DNA of 64,000 nucleotides from contig NZ_JAGTXB010000002.1 in assembly GCF_018224885.1 (NCBI RefSeq), positions 124,001-188,000 on the forward strand, read 5' to 3'. The notes under the pieces are model-generated. The model was not told the DNA's origin. It made no database searches and was given only the letters and a program-made list of their open reading frames with translations. Below are positions 16,945 to 26,343 of the stretch, in pieces (position 1 is the stretch's first letter; each line of letters opens with the position of its first letter). A program made the translations under genes and the position numbers. Source of the stretch: Chitinophaga hostae (GTDB lineage Bacteria > Bacteroidota > Bacteroidia > Chitinophagales > Chitinophagaceae).

Positions 16945-19366
16945 CAATATTCCAGATAATATTTTCACGTCTCCATTTGCTGTCTTTCAAATCCCATTCC
17001 CCTACATACCAGCCGTTTTTATTACCGGTAAAGTAGGGTACTTTCAGCGGAATGCCCCAATCCAGGCGGATGAGGAAGAAAGAGAAGTCTAAGCGCAGAC
17101 CCGCGCCCGTACCCATGGCCAGATCATGATATAACTGGCCGAACTGGAATTCGGAGCCGGGTCTGGAGGAGTCTTTCCGGATCATCCAGATATTACCCAT
17201 ATCGAGAAAAGTGGCGCCTTTCAGGTTGATGGTGCCGCCAAACATACGCAACAGGTCGAAACGGTATTCCAGGTTACCTTCCAGCTTCATATCGCCCGTT
17301 TGATCAGGGAATGCCTGTGCTGTAGCGGAAGAGTCCTTGAAGGAGCCGGGGCCCAGCGTACGTAAACGCCATGCGCGTATACTGTTGGGACCTCCGGAAG
17401 TAAACTGTCTTACATAGGGCAATACCTGTGAGTAGCTGTACGGGATACCTACGCCGGCATATGCCCTGGTAGCAAGACCGCTATGCAGCCCGAGTTTCCA
17501 GTAGTGCCGGTAATCTGCTTCTATCTTTACAAAATTTGAAATATTAACACTGGTCAGCGTTTCGAGGTTGGTTTTATGCCCGCTGATGCTGTTCATCAGG
17601 CTGTTGATCCCACTCAGCCAGAGGCCCGATTCTTCCACATTTACCCTGAAATAGCTATAATGGCGCTGGTGCAGCAGGTCCTGGTTGCTGAAGATAAACG
17701 AAACGCTTTCCCCGCCAATCAACGCCGGTTCGAAACTGCGTTTCAGGTAAGGATTGGTATTTACCACGCTGTCGCGGAAAGTAGGATTCAGGCTTACACC
17801 CACATAGTTCAGGGTGATGGGCCGGATAATCCAGCGTTTATAAAGCGTTTCGTTCCAGTCGTAGCCGTAGGAGGCATTGATACTGGTGACATCAAATTTT
17901 TCCACACGCGACAGGTAGTTGGCGCCCAGTGTTAAACGGGTTTTTACATTGGATCTGGCGGACTGTTTGATATGGAAAGGAAGGGCAAAACGGGGCCAGG
18001 TAAGACTTACCTCGCCGCCAAACTGTTTGGACTGCAGGTCCCAGCCTGACTGCTGGGGGCGCACCAGCTCAATACCCGTACTGAGGGCCATGCCCAGCTG
18101 TGTGGCAGTATTGTTCAGGTTAATATGCCGGTAGTTTAGCGTGATCCCGGACCCCAGCGTATAGTCGGAACTGTTACTTAACTCAAAAGTGAGTCCCATT
18201 TCCTGCTTGCGGCGCGGAGTGAGGAACACGTAAGCATCCAGCGTTTTCACAGAATCTTTGCGCTCCTTATACTGCAGCGTCACAAATTGCCAGACACCGA
18301 TGTCATATAGTTTGTTGACCGTATTGTTATACTGCTGCAGGGAATAGGTTTCGCCCGGCCGTAGTAAAATAGACCTGGAAAGGATCTTGGGTTTCAGTAC
18401 TTCCTGGTGGTAACGGATGTTAATATATTTACGGTCGTCATGCAGCAGGGTGCTGTCGTTCGGATTGCCGTTCAGCGAAAAGTCGGGATAGGCGTATATT
18501 TTACCGATGTGATACTGTTCCCAGCGGGAGATACTGTCTTCCGGATTTTTGATATGGATTTCCACATCCATGGTCAGTTTATCTCTTCCTTTATTTTCGT
18601 TGAAGATATTTACAAATCCCTCAAAAGGATTGAGGGTATTGCGGAAGAGTGCCTTGTTCAGCGTATCCACGCTGTATTCGATCGCGTCGCGGTTAAACTT
18701 ATAATAGCCGGCATCTTTGATGAGGCGGGTAAGTCTTTCCCTTTCACTGCCGAGGGTGGCTGATTTGAACACGATGCCTTTCTGGATCAGCGATAAATTT
18801 TCATTAGCTTTTACAATGCTTAAAATCGCTGAGTCGGGGATTACGTAGGTGATTTTATCGATAACAAAGTTTCTGCCGGTGTTCACGTGGTAGGTGACAC
18901 TTGTTTTCCGGTGTTTTGTATTGGCGTTGTAGTTTACGGCTGCGTAGAAGAATCCCTGGTTGCGGAGGTAGCTGGTCATGCGTTCCACAGATTCTTTCGA
19001 TTTGGTGGAATCGTATACTACGGGTTCTTCCAGGTTCCTTTTGGCAAGGACCAGGTTCCAGAACCAGTTTGATTTCTTCTCATTATACTTCTGGTTGTAG
19101 AGCCAGACCTTTATACGGGAGTTCAGTAATTTTTTGTTCGGCTGTTGGGTCATCAGCGATTTGGAAGCGAGGGAGCTGCGCAGATCCTGTTTTTCGGCAT
19201 TGAGGATTTCGCCTTTTACTTCTACTTTGCTGCTGGTATACAGCGTCTGATCTTTCTGAAGATACCTGGTATTGGAACATGCCGCCAACGTGAATATTAC
19301 AGCCAGTAGCAGCAATTGTTTCAGCAGTAAAATTCTGGATTTGGGAAGCAGCTGCATCACGGGCAA
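16925..19366 (-). CDS. tamL: Omp85-family outer-membrane assembly protein (TamL-type lipoprotein)
   Basis: An 813-aa Omp85 relative. The lipobox LAAC near residue 30 is followed by SNTRYLQKDQTLYTSSKVEVKG, the lipidated start typical of Bacteroidota TamL. POTRA-like domains fill about residues 40-400 and a 16-strand-type barrel the rest, with FTSGGPNSIRAWRLRTLGPGSF (the conserved lid/VRGF-like region, about 650-680) and the terminal YPF. It probably works with TamB to place proteins or lipids in the outer membrane; tamB is not in the window. Start could also be Met4. The gene is monocistronic and overlaps truB tail to tail. Confidence 0.88.
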   Translation of the reverse strand: MPVMQLLPKSRILLLKQLLLLAVIFTLAACSNTRYLQKDQTLYTSSKVEVKGEILNAEKQDLRSSLASKSLMTQQPNKKLLNSRIKVWLYNQKYNEKKSNWFWNLVLAKRNLEEPVVYDSTKSKESVERMTSYLRNQGFFYAAVNYNANTKHRKTSVTYHVNTGRNFVIDKITYVIPDSAILSIVKANENLSLIQKGIVFKSATLGSERERLTRLIKDAGYYKFNRDAIEYSVDTLNKALFRNTLNPFEGFVNIFNENKGRDKLTMDVEIHIKNPEDSISRWEQYHIGKIYAYPDFSLNGNPNDSTLLHDDRKYINIRYHQEVLKPKILSRSILLRPGETYSLQQYNNTVNKLYDIGVWQFVTLQYKERKDSVKTLDAYVFLTPRRKQEMGLTFELSNSSDYTLGSGITLNYRHINLNNTATQLGMALSTGIELVRPQQSGWDLQSKQFGGEVSLTWPRFALPFHIKQSARSNVKTRLTLGANYLSRVEKFDVTSINASYGYDWNETLYKRWIIRPITLNYVGVSLNPTFRDSVVNTNPYLKRSFEPALIGGESVSFIFSNQDLLHQRHYSYFRVNVEESGLWLSGINSLMNSISGHKTNLETLTSVNISNFVKIEADYRHYWKLGLHSGLATRAYAGVGIPYSYSQVLPYVRQFTSGGPNSIRAWRLRTLGPGSFKDSSATAQAFPDQTGDMKLEGNLEYRFDLLRMFGGTINLKGATFLDMGNIWMIRKDSSRPGSEFQFGQLYHDLAMGTGAGLRLDFSFFLIRLDWGIPLKVPYFTGNKNGWYVGEWDLKDSKWRRENIIWNIAIGYPF

Positions 19367-19459
19367 AAACGTTGTTAGTAATTTTAAAAGCTATTCCTGA
19401 CGAACCTGATACCACGCCTATTCTTGGCTGATTAAAAGAAATCGTGTAGGTTTGGTCCC

Positions 19460-20200
19460 ATGTTGTCAAAGGCGCAAATTAAATATATTCAATCATTACA
19501 GCACAAAAAAAACAGGCAAAAATCCAGCCAGTATGTGGCAGAGGGTGACAAGATCGTGCAGGAGCTGCTACAGGCGGGGATGCCGGTAAAAGGAGTATTT
19601 GCCACCACCGATTGGCTGGAGCAACATACTTCTCTACTGAGCGGGTTACCTGCAAATGCCGTAGTGGAAGTAGATACTGCTGTACTCAAACAACTGTCGT
19701 CGCTTACTACCCCCAACAGGGCGATGGCTTTGCTGGATATGCCGCCCGCCATAGATCCGTTGCCGGCGGCAGGTACGGTAGTGCTGGCGTTGGAAGCCAT
19801 ACAGGATCCCGGTAATATGGGAACGCTGATTCGTATAGCCGACTGGTTTGGTATCCCGCAGATCATTTGCTCCCCCGATTGTGTAGACGTATACAATCCC
19901 AAAACCATACAATCCACCATGGGTAGTGTGGTACGGGTACGTATAGCCGAATACGGTATAAAGGAATTATTACAGCAAACTACGCTGCCTTCCTATGCCG
20001 CCACCCTGCATGGTAAAAATATTGCCGGGTTTCCTGCTATTAAGGAGGGCATTATACTGATAGGGAATGAAGGAAGGGGATTAACGGAAGAAGTAACTGC
20101 GCTGGCGACCCACCGGATCACCATTCCCCGGATCGGTGGCGCTGAATCGTTGAATGCTGCTGTAGCAGCAGGAATTATCTGCGGACGACTCCTCATCTGA
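19460..20200 (+). CDS. SpoU/TrmH-family rRNA or tRNA 2'-O-methyltransferase
   Basis: A 246-aa SPOUT methyltransferase. The N-terminal substrate-binding domain starts LSKAQIKYIQSLQHKKNRQKSSQYVAEGDKIVQELL. The catalytic part holds motif 1 LEAIQDPGNMGTLIRIADWFG (about 113-133), motif 2 LIGNEGRGLTEEV (about 197-209) and motif 3 IPRIGGAESLNAAVAAGIICGR (about 220-241), which form the SAM knot. The target nucleoside, probably in 23S rRNA or tRNA, cannot be told from sequence. Two lipoprotein genes follow at 6 bp and may be cotranscribed. Confidence 0.9.
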   Translation: MLSKAQIKYIQSLQHKKNRQKSSQYVAEGDKIVQELLQAGMPVKGVFATTDWLEQHTSLLSGLPANAVVEVDTAVLKQLSSLTTPNRAMALLDMPPAIDPLPAAGTVVLALEAIQDPGNMGTLIRIADWFGIPQIICSPDCVDVYNPKTIQSTMGSVVRVRIAEYGIKELLQQTTLPSYAATLHGKNIAGFPAIKEGIILIGNEGRGLTEEVTALATHRITIPRIGGAESLNAAVAAGIICGRLLI

Positions 20201-20206
20201 TTGATC

Positions 20207-21238
20207 ATGATACCCCGTGTACTGTTAATAAGTTTGATGTGCTGTATTGTTGCCTGTAGCCACCCGGTGCAGCGCACAATAACACCGGCATTTTACTTCT
20301 GGAAACAAACCTGGACCGGAAACACCACTGAGCAGCAATATATACAGCAGCTGCCTGCAAAAAAACTCTATGTTAAGTTTTTTGATGTGACCACAGACGA
20401 GGTCACGAAAACGCCGGTGCCGGTGGCTGTTTTCCGGCAGGCGGCCCCCTTGCCTGCCAATGTGGATATTGTACCCGTAATATTTTTGATGAACGAGGTA
20501 TGGGCCCGTCCGGATAGCGCATTGGCCGGCAATGTTGTTAAACTGCTGGAACAATTATGCGACAGCATTCCTGCCGCGCGCATACCGGAAATACAGCTGG
20601 ATTGCGATTGGACGCAAAGCAGCCGGGATGCCTATTTCTCTTTTATAAAACAAGTGAAACAAACCCCTTTTTTCCGGCAACGGCGGTTGTCGGCCACCAT
20701 TCGGCTGTACCAGGTGAAATATGTGGGAAAGACCGGGGTGCCACCGGTCGACAGAGGATTGCTGATGTGTTACAACATGGGCGATCTGCGGAAGCCCGGT
20801 GCGCATAATTCTATTCTCGACGTGGATGTAATGGAATCCTACCTGGGAGAGCATCGTATTGCCAGATATCCCTTACCTTTGGACATCGCTTTACCACTGT
20901 TTGGATGGAGTGTTTTATTCCGCAACGATATAGGGTATGCGGGTATTTTAAGGAATGTTGGGGAAACGGAATTGAAGCAAACAAAGCTGTTTACCCCAGG
21001 CCCCCACCGCCTGTACACTGTGCAACAGGATACCTTGCTGAATGGCTATTCATTGAAAAAAGGTAATGTGATCCGGCGGGAAACAATAGATCCCTTAACA
21101 TTGAATGCTGCCGCAAAATTGGTGGCAAAACAGCTGCAGACAAAAGATCCGGCCGTTATATTTTATCATCTTGATTCGCTGACGTTACAAAATTATCCAT
21201 TGGATGAACTACAGGAAATTATTCGTTTTTTTAATTAG
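20207..21238 (+). CDS. Predicted lipoprotein of unknown function, TIM-barrel-like
   Basis: Not recognised by name. 343 aa from the ATG at 20207 (an upstream TTG at 20201 is unlikely). Signal peptide with lipobox: MIPRVLLISLMCCIVACSH, Cys near residue 17. The mature protein alternates hydrophobic strands and helices in a barrel-like way: FYFWKQTW, KLYVKFFDV, VDIVPVIFLMNEVW, EIQLDCDWTQSSRDAYFSF, LSATIRLYQVKY, GLLMCYNMGDL, ALPLFGWSVLF. The DCDW and YNMGD strand ends resemble catalytic-acid positions in glycoside-hydrolase-like barrels, but no family is certain. It overlaps the next gene by 35 bp, so the two are probably translated together. Confidence 0.7.
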   Translation: MIPRVLLISLMCCIVACSHPVQRTITPAFYFWKQTWTGNTTEQQYIQQLPAKKLYVKFFDVTTDEVTKTPVPVAVFRQAAPLPANVDIVPVIFLMNEVWARPDSALAGNVVKLLEQLCDSIPAARIPEIQLDCDWTQSSRDAYFSFIKQVKQTPFFRQRRLSATIRLYQVKYVGKTGVPPVDRGLLMCYNMGDLRKPGAHNSILDVDVMESYLGEHRIARYPLPLDIALPLFGWSVLFRNDIGYAGILRNVGETELKQTKLFTPGPHRLYTVQQDTLLNGYSLKKGNVIRRETIDPLTLNAAAKLVAKQLQTKDPAVIFYHLDSLTLQNYPLDELQEIIRFFN

Positions 21239-23537
21239 CTTTTTCGCCGTTTTCTTTGGTAATATCATTTACACCTTGTCGTGTGGTCCTACACCGGATC
21301 CTTATGATTATTATATTTCCTTTTTCTCCCCTTTTGCCAAAGGAGGCGGGTATGAACCTTTTTACTATACTTCCCTTACCAGTTTCTATGGTGATCCTAC
21401 TCCATCGGAAGAAACGGCAAATGTGAACGACTGGCAGAAATATACCGGCAGCAAAGTAACGGCAAAGGCTATACGGGAATGTATCTATTCCTATAAACAG
21501 GAGCAGTTGTCCGTCATTGCCACCGGGAGCAATATATTGCCGGACAGCGTGAAGCAGAATTCTTTTGCACAGTTTTTATCAAAAGAAAAAAACAGGGAAG
21601 CTGCCCGGTACCTGTTGTTCGCCAAAACCTGCGAGCCTGCTGTGATCAATGCTGATCCCTGGTCAGTGCCGGAAAGGAACAATGCCCTGCTGGGAAACCT
21701 GTATACAGAAGGTGAGGAACTGTACAATAAAACAAAAGATAAGGATATCCGTGAACGTTACGCTTTCCAGCTGGTGCGGCTGCAACATTACAGCAAGCAA
21801 TACCGTGAAGCAGTTACTACGTTTGATAAATTTTTTGAAGAACGGGATAAACAGTCGCTGGTATATTTCAAGGCCATGGCCCTGAAAGCCGGCGCTTTAT
21901 TGCGTTTAAAGGATTCTGTACAAAGTGCTTATCTATTTTCCCGTGTTTTTGAAAATGCGCCCTCATTGCGTATTTCCTGTTTCACGAGTTTAATGTGGAC
22001 CAATACCACAGGCGACCAGGTATACCCGCTTTGTAAGGATAATCATGAAAAAGCTATGGTGGCCGCTATTTATGGCTTTGCCAATGCAGAACCGGATGTT
22101 GCTGCCATCCGCCAGGTATATGCTTTTGATCCTGCCTCTCCTGCGCTGAATATATTACTGGGAAGGGAAATTAATAAGCTGGAAGATAAATATTTCAGCC
22201 CGTATCTGGGAGAAGATCAGGGTACGGGGTTGGTCAGCATGCAGGATTATTCAGCTGCCGAAAAGAATAAACTGGTTTCCCGGTTAACGGAACTGCAAAC
22301 TGTGGCGGATGATCTTCTGGCTAAGGGCAAATTAAAAGATATGGATCTGTGGCGGATTTCATCTGCCTATATTTCCTGTATCCGCAAAGACTATCCGGCA
22401 GCAAAGATCCGGCTGGATGAAGTGAAAACAAAAGATCCTGCCATAAAGGATCAATGGGAGATTGTGAACCTGCTGGTGAATATCAATCAGCAGAAGGTGA
22501 TCGACAGCGCCTTTGAATCCCGCTTGCTGACTTCTTTTAAATGGCTGGATACGAAAACACCTGCAGGGCAAGGCCGTCAATATGGCGAATACCTGGGTAT
22601 GCCCGATGAAGTGTATTCGTTTAAAAAAATATACCGCAACCTGTTGTTCGCTGTACTGGCGCCGCATTATCATCAGCAGGGAGATGTTATTAAGGAAGCG
22701 CTGATCAGGGGCCGTTGTGATTCCCTGCACATGAATGATTATTTTGTTTCCGGTGAAACGGCCATATCCCAGATCACCAACGGGATGAAATCCGCAGCGC
22801 TGATCCGGCTGAATGATTTTTTGCGTCAACCGGTTAAATCGCCGTATGAGTTGTACCTGGCGGGCTTTTTCCCGAAAGGTCTGAATATGAATAATGTGAT
22901 TGGGGTGAGTTATATGCGGGTACATGATTTTGCCAATGCGCGAGACTGGTTCAAAAAACCGCCGGCGGGTACGCCGGCGGTTTCTTACCAGGTATTCCGG
23001 GAACAATTGCAGGATTTTGGGGAAGATACCGCTGAGTTGCATTACAATAAGACGATTACACAGCAACAGTTTTGCGAACGTATGGTACAGTTACAGGACA
23101 AAATGAAAACAGCGCCTGTATCACCCAAAGTATACTACGATTATGCGTCTGCGTTATTCAGTATTTCTTATTATGGCAAAACCTGGTACTTTGTAAAAGA
23201 CTATCGCCCATCTACTGAATGGTATTCCACTAAATGTGATAAAGATCCTTTTGAAAAACAGTACTTCGGTTGTTATGCCGCTGAGAGTTATTATCAGAAG
23301 GCGGCGCAGGCCAGTACTGACAGGGAGTTCAGAGCCCGGTGTGCGTTTATGGCTGCACGTTGCTCACAAAAACACACTGCTGAAAATGAGGACAACAACA
23401 AGTATGTTTCAGCGTTGATACATAACCGTTACTTCCCTTTATTATCCGGTAATTTTGCACAAACAAAGTTTTATCAGCAGGTATATGACCAGTGCAGTTA
23501 CCTGAAAGACTATGTAAAAAGTACCCGAAAGAAATAG
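21204..23537 (+). CDS. Large predicted lipoprotein with helical repeats, unknown function
   Basis: 777 aa. The N-terminus is a signal peptide ending in a lipobox-like LSCGP (Cys27) followed by TPDPYDYYISFFSPF. The remainder is helical with TPR-like spacing (YTEGEELYNKTKDKDIRERYAFQLVRLQHYSKQYREAVTTFDKFF and SAYISCIRKDYPAAKIRLDEV). Probably anchored in the outer or inner membrane facing the periplasm. Its start lies 35 bp inside the preceding lipoprotein gene and its TAG stop touches the TTA stop complement of the convergent permease gene with no spacing. Function unknown; the pair may form one complex. Confidence 0.72.
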   Translation: MNYRKLFVFLISFFAVFFGNIIYTLSCGPTPDPYDYYISFFSPFAKGGGYEPFYYTSLTSFYGDPTPSEETANVNDWQKYTGSKVTAKAIRECIYSYKQEQLSVIATGSNILPDSVKQNSFAQFLSKEKNREAARYLLFAKTCEPAVINADPWSVPERNNALLGNLYTEGEELYNKTKDKDIRERYAFQLVRLQHYSKQYREAVTTFDKFFEERDKQSLVYFKAMALKAGALLRLKDSVQSAYLFSRVFENAPSLRISCFTSLMWTNTTGDQVYPLCKDNHEKAMVAAIYGFANAEPDVAAIRQVYAFDPASPALNILLGREINKLEDKYFSPYLGEDQGTGLVSMQDYSAAEKNKLVSRLTELQTVADDLLAKGKLKDMDLWRISSAYISCIRKDYPAAKIRLDEVKTKDPAIKDQWEIVNLLVNINQQKVIDSAFESRLLTSFKWLDTKTPAGQGRQYGEYLGMPDEVYSFKKIYRNLLFAVLAPHYHQQGDVIKEALIRGRCDSLHMNDYFVSGETAISQITNGMKSAALIRLNDFLRQPVKSPYELYLAGFFPKGLNMNNVIGVSYMRVHDFANARDWFKKPPAGTPAVSYQVFREQLQDFGEDTAELHYNKTITQQQFCERMVQLQDKMKTAPVSPKVYYDYASALFSISYYGKTWYFVKDYRPSTEWYSTKCDKDPFEKQYFGCYAAESYYQKAAQASTDREFRARCAFMAARCSQKHTAENEDNNKYVSALIHNRYFPLLSGNFAQTKFYQQVYDQCSYLKDYVKSTRKK

Positions 23538-24773
23538 TTATTTAAACTGTATGGCCTTTACCGGCGTTATGCGGCAGATGATTAGTGATGGAAGCAGCAG
23601 TACCAATATACAGATCAGGAAAGTGCCTAAGTTGATCAGCACTATATCTGTCCAATGTATAGAAATGGCTGCTACCGACATGTAATATGACTCTTCCGGT
23701 AATTTGAAGATGCCGGTGCTTTGCTGGAGGAAAGCAATGCCCAATCCAAAGAAATCGCCGATCAGTATGCCCATGATGATAATATAGCCGGCCTGGAAAA
23801 CGAATACCTGCTGGATATTCCAGTTGCGCATCCCCAATGCTTTGGTGATGCCAATCATGTTGGTGCGTTCCAGGATCAGGATCAGGATGGCCGTAATCAT
23901 ATTGATGATCGCTACTATCGTCATGATGATAATGATGATCAGTTCATTTTGGTTCTGTAACTGCAACCAGTCAAAAATATTGGGATAGATGTCGCGTACG
24001 GTGCGGGTAAACAGCTGGTCGGGCAGCAGGTTATTATCCAGGTACCTGGCGGTGGAGTCCATCCTCCGGTAGTTGCTGAGAGTGAGTTCATAACCGCCTA
24101 CCTGGTCAGGTTCCCAGTCGTTGAGCTTACGTACGAGGCTAAGATCGCCGATGATATAGGTTTTGTCATATTCTTCTATACCTGTTTTAAAGATACCCGT
24201 TACCGTTAGTTTGCGGGCGCGGGGTGGAAGCCCGCCTCCCTGGATAAAATAGATGATCGCCTTATCATTTACTTTCAGCTGTAATTCTGTGGCGAGGTAT
24301 TCGGAGATCATGATTTCCGGTGCATAAGCCGAATCGTTAAACTGTAACATTTTGCCCGACTGCAGGAAACGCTTGAGTTGCGGCCAGTCGTAGCCTTTGT
24401 CTACTCCCTTGAAAATGATACCGTCAATTTCCTTTTCGGATTTGATGATGGCCGATTTGGTAGCGTAGTTACTGATGGTTTTGATTCCTGGAGCCAGTTT
24501 AATACTGTCTACCAGGCTGTTTCTGCCGGTAAAGGGAATTTCTTCGGTGAGTGGTCCGGCATTGGGTTGGTACTGATTAATATGGATATGGCCCCAGAAA
24601 CTGAATATCTTTTCCTGTATTACCTGTTGAAAACCGTTTACCAATGCTGTTGCCAGGATCATTACCGCCACGCTCACCGCGGTTGCGGCTACTGCAATAT
24701 TAATAATGAATTTTGAAAAAGTAGATCCCTTATTGAAAGCAATCCTTTTGGCAATGAAAAATGATAAACGCAT
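23538..24773 (-). CDS. ABC transporter permease, FtsX/LolC-E family
   Basis: A 411-aa inner-membrane permease. One N-terminal TM (IINIAVAATAVSVAVMILATALVNGF, about 23-48) is followed by a periplasmic MacB_PCD-like domain (about 50-270) and three C-terminal TMs (about 275-300, 325-355, 375-405) of the FtsX domain. The NMITAILILILERTNMIGITKALGM coupling segment is typical of LolC/LolE, which extract lipoproteins from the inner membrane. No ATPase gene is adjacent; an unlinked MacB/LolD-like ATPase is at 40549-41253. Lipoprotein release is likely but not proven. Confidence 0.85.
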   Translation of the reverse strand: MRLSFFIAKRIAFNKGSTFSKFIINIAVAATAVSVAVMILATALVNGFQQVIQEKIFSFWGHIHINQYQPNAGPLTEEIPFTGRNSLVDSIKLAPGIKTISNYATKSAIIKSEKEIDGIIFKGVDKGYDWPQLKRFLQSGKMLQFNDSAYAPEIMISEYLATELQLKVNDKAIIYFIQGGGLPPRARKLTVTGIFKTGIEEYDKTYIIGDLSLVRKLNDWEPDQVGGYELTLSNYRRMDSTARYLDNNLLPDQLFTRTVRDIYPNIFDWLQLQNQNELIIIIIMTIVAIINMITAILILILERTNMIGITKALGMRNWNIQQVFVFQAGYIIIMGILIGDFFGLGIAFLQQSTGIFKLPEESYYMSVAAISIHWTDIVLINLGTFLICILVLLLPSLIICRITPVKAIQFK

Positions 24774-24786
24774 GGAACAAATATAG

Positions 24787-24920
24787 GGAAAAGCATAAAG
24801 CCGAAGGCATAAAGCAAAAAGCTATTACAGCGGATGATTATAGAGGTTAAATGTTTTATCTTCGCCCAGATCATTCGCTGTAATAGCTTTTTGCTTTATG
24901 CCTTCGGCTTTATGCTTTCC
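24787..24920. repeat. AAAGCnn heptamer inverted repeat in a divergent promoter region
   Basis: The left arm (about 24787-24838) reads AAAGCAT, AAAGCCG, AAGGCAT, AAAGCAA, AAAGC and then CTATTACAGCGGATGAT. The right arm (about 24870-24920) is its near-perfect complement. The loop of about 31 nt holds TATCTTCG, a near match to a -7 box for the plus-strand gene. It lies between two genes that start apart from each other. Confidence 0.85.
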
Positions 24921-24956
24921 ATTAATAGTCGTATCTTAAATAATCAATTATCTTGT

Positions 24957-26246
24957 ATGCGTACAGCAGCATTTTTTGTAATGGCCTTCGCTTCCTGCCT
25001 GTTTGGTAGCAACTTAGCGGCACAGGTAAACGCTATTACCCCGGATCATGTGTACTTTAATAATATCAGATCTGTAAAGTTTAACCAGGCCGGCGACCAG
25101 CTTAGTTTGCCGATGTACACCATTGGTACAGGAGAGAAGCTGGAGCTGCAGTTTGACGACATGGATAATGATGTGAAGAACTACTATTATTCATTTGTTT
25201 TGTGTAATGCAGACTGGACACCGGCGCAGGTGAACCAGTTTGATTATATGCGTGGTTTTTCTGAAACAAGGATACTGAATTACAAGTTATCCAGTGTTTC
25301 CCTGCAACGTTATACTCACTACAGTGTGCAGTTACCGGGTACCAATAGTTATCCTGTGAAGTCGGGCAACTACCTGTTGAAAGTATACCTGGATAGTGAT
25401 ACATCGCAACTGGCCTTCACCCGGCGCATGTTTGTGGTGGAAAACAAGGCTGGAATATCCGGTTTTATACAGCAGCCGATAGCGCCTAAATTATTCCGTA
25501 CTTATCAGAAGATCAACTTCGAAGTAAATACCGGCTCATTAAATATCCAGAACCCATTTGACCAGATAAAAGTGGTGGTGTTACAGAACTATCGCTGGGA
25601 TAATGCGCTGACAACGCTCAGGCCCCAGTTTATCAACGGCAATATCTTAAAGTACAATGCGGAACAGGATTGTGTGATGCCGGCGGGAAAAGAATACCGG
25701 TGGATAGATCTGCGCAGTTTCCGGTTGCAAACCGAGCGGGTACAGCGTTCCGAATATCACAATAACAGCACAGATGTATTTGCGGTGCCGGACCATGAAA
25801 GAGCAGATAAGGTATACCAGTTTATTAAAGATATTAACGGCAAATATTACCTGGCTACGCTGGATGATTATGATCCTACTTTTGAAGGAGATTATGCATC
25901 TGTACATTTCTCATTTGCAGCTCCGGAGCCATATGCCGGATATGATATGTATATATTTGGAGAGCTGACCGATTATGAATGCAACAATAAAAATAAGTTG
26001 ACATATAATGGCGCCAGCCGCGCATATGAGGGTACCTTGTTCCTGAAGCAGGGCTACTATAACTACATTTATGGGTTGGTGGATAAAACAGTACCCAATG
26101 CAAAATTCCAGACAGATCTGACGGAAGGTGATTACTGGGAAACAGAAAACAACTACACCATTTTATTGTATTACCGTCCATTGGGTGGAAGATCTGATGA
26201 ACTGGTGTCATCCATTACATTGAACTCTATCCTGAATCGCAAGTAG
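24957..26246 (+). CDS. Type IX secretion system plug-domain protein (DUF5103)
   Basis: 429 aa from the ATG at 24957, which begins a signal peptide (MRTAAFFVMAFASCLFGSNLAAQ); upstream codons lie in a palindrome. The mature protein fits the DUF5103 family: DHVYFNNIRSVKFNQAGDQLSLPMYTIG, a LELQFDDMDNDVKNYYYSFVLCNADWTP segment, FDYMRGFSETRILNYKLS, then PVKSGNYLLKVYLD, and a C-terminal carbohydrate-binding-like fold (YDMYIFGELTDYECNN, LFLKQGYYNYIYG). In gliding relatives a protein of this family plugs the SprA translocon from the periplasm. A plug role is inferred from the family. Confidence 0.85.
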   Translation: MRTAAFFVMAFASCLFGSNLAAQVNAITPDHVYFNNIRSVKFNQAGDQLSLPMYTIGTGEKLELQFDDMDNDVKNYYYSFVLCNADWTPAQVNQFDYMRGFSETRILNYKLSSVSLQRYTHYSVQLPGTNSYPVKSGNYLLKVYLDSDTSQLAFTRRMFVVENKAGISGFIQQPIAPKLFRTYQKINFEVNTGSLNIQNPFDQIKVVVLQNYRWDNALTTLRPQFINGNILKYNAEQDCVMPAGKEYRWIDLRSFRLQTERVQRSEYHNNSTDVFAVPDHERADKVYQFIKDINGKYYLATLDDYDPTFEGDYASVHFSFAAPEPYAGYDMYIFGELTDYECNNKNKLTYNGASRAYEGTLFLKQGYYNYIYGLVDKTVPNAKFQTDLTEGDYWETENNYTILLYYRPLGGRSDELVSSITLNSILNRK

Positions 26247-26290
26247 GACTTTGATTCATGTGATGTATGTGATTATCCTGATGAAAGAAG
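26247..26290. repeat. Half GATTnnnnn element at a stop codon
   Basis: Starts at the base after the TAG stop: GACTTTGATTCATGT, GATGTATGT, GATTATCCT, GATGAAAGA. It shares its opening and the GATTATCCTGATG word with the element at 14396. The right arm is missing or eroded. Confidence 0.65.
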
Positions 26291-26310
26291 AACAAAGCGA
26301 TTGAATATTA

Positions 26311-26340
26311 AAAAGAGAGGCAGTGTGGCCTCTCTTTTTT
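26311..26340. terminator. Bidirectional terminator between plug-protein and NADH dehydrogenase genes
   Basis: A 10-bp stem, AAAGAGAGGC with GCCTCTCTTT, has a 6-nt loop with A and T runs on both sides. It lies between convergent genes. Confidence 0.8.
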
Positions 26341-26343
26341 ATG

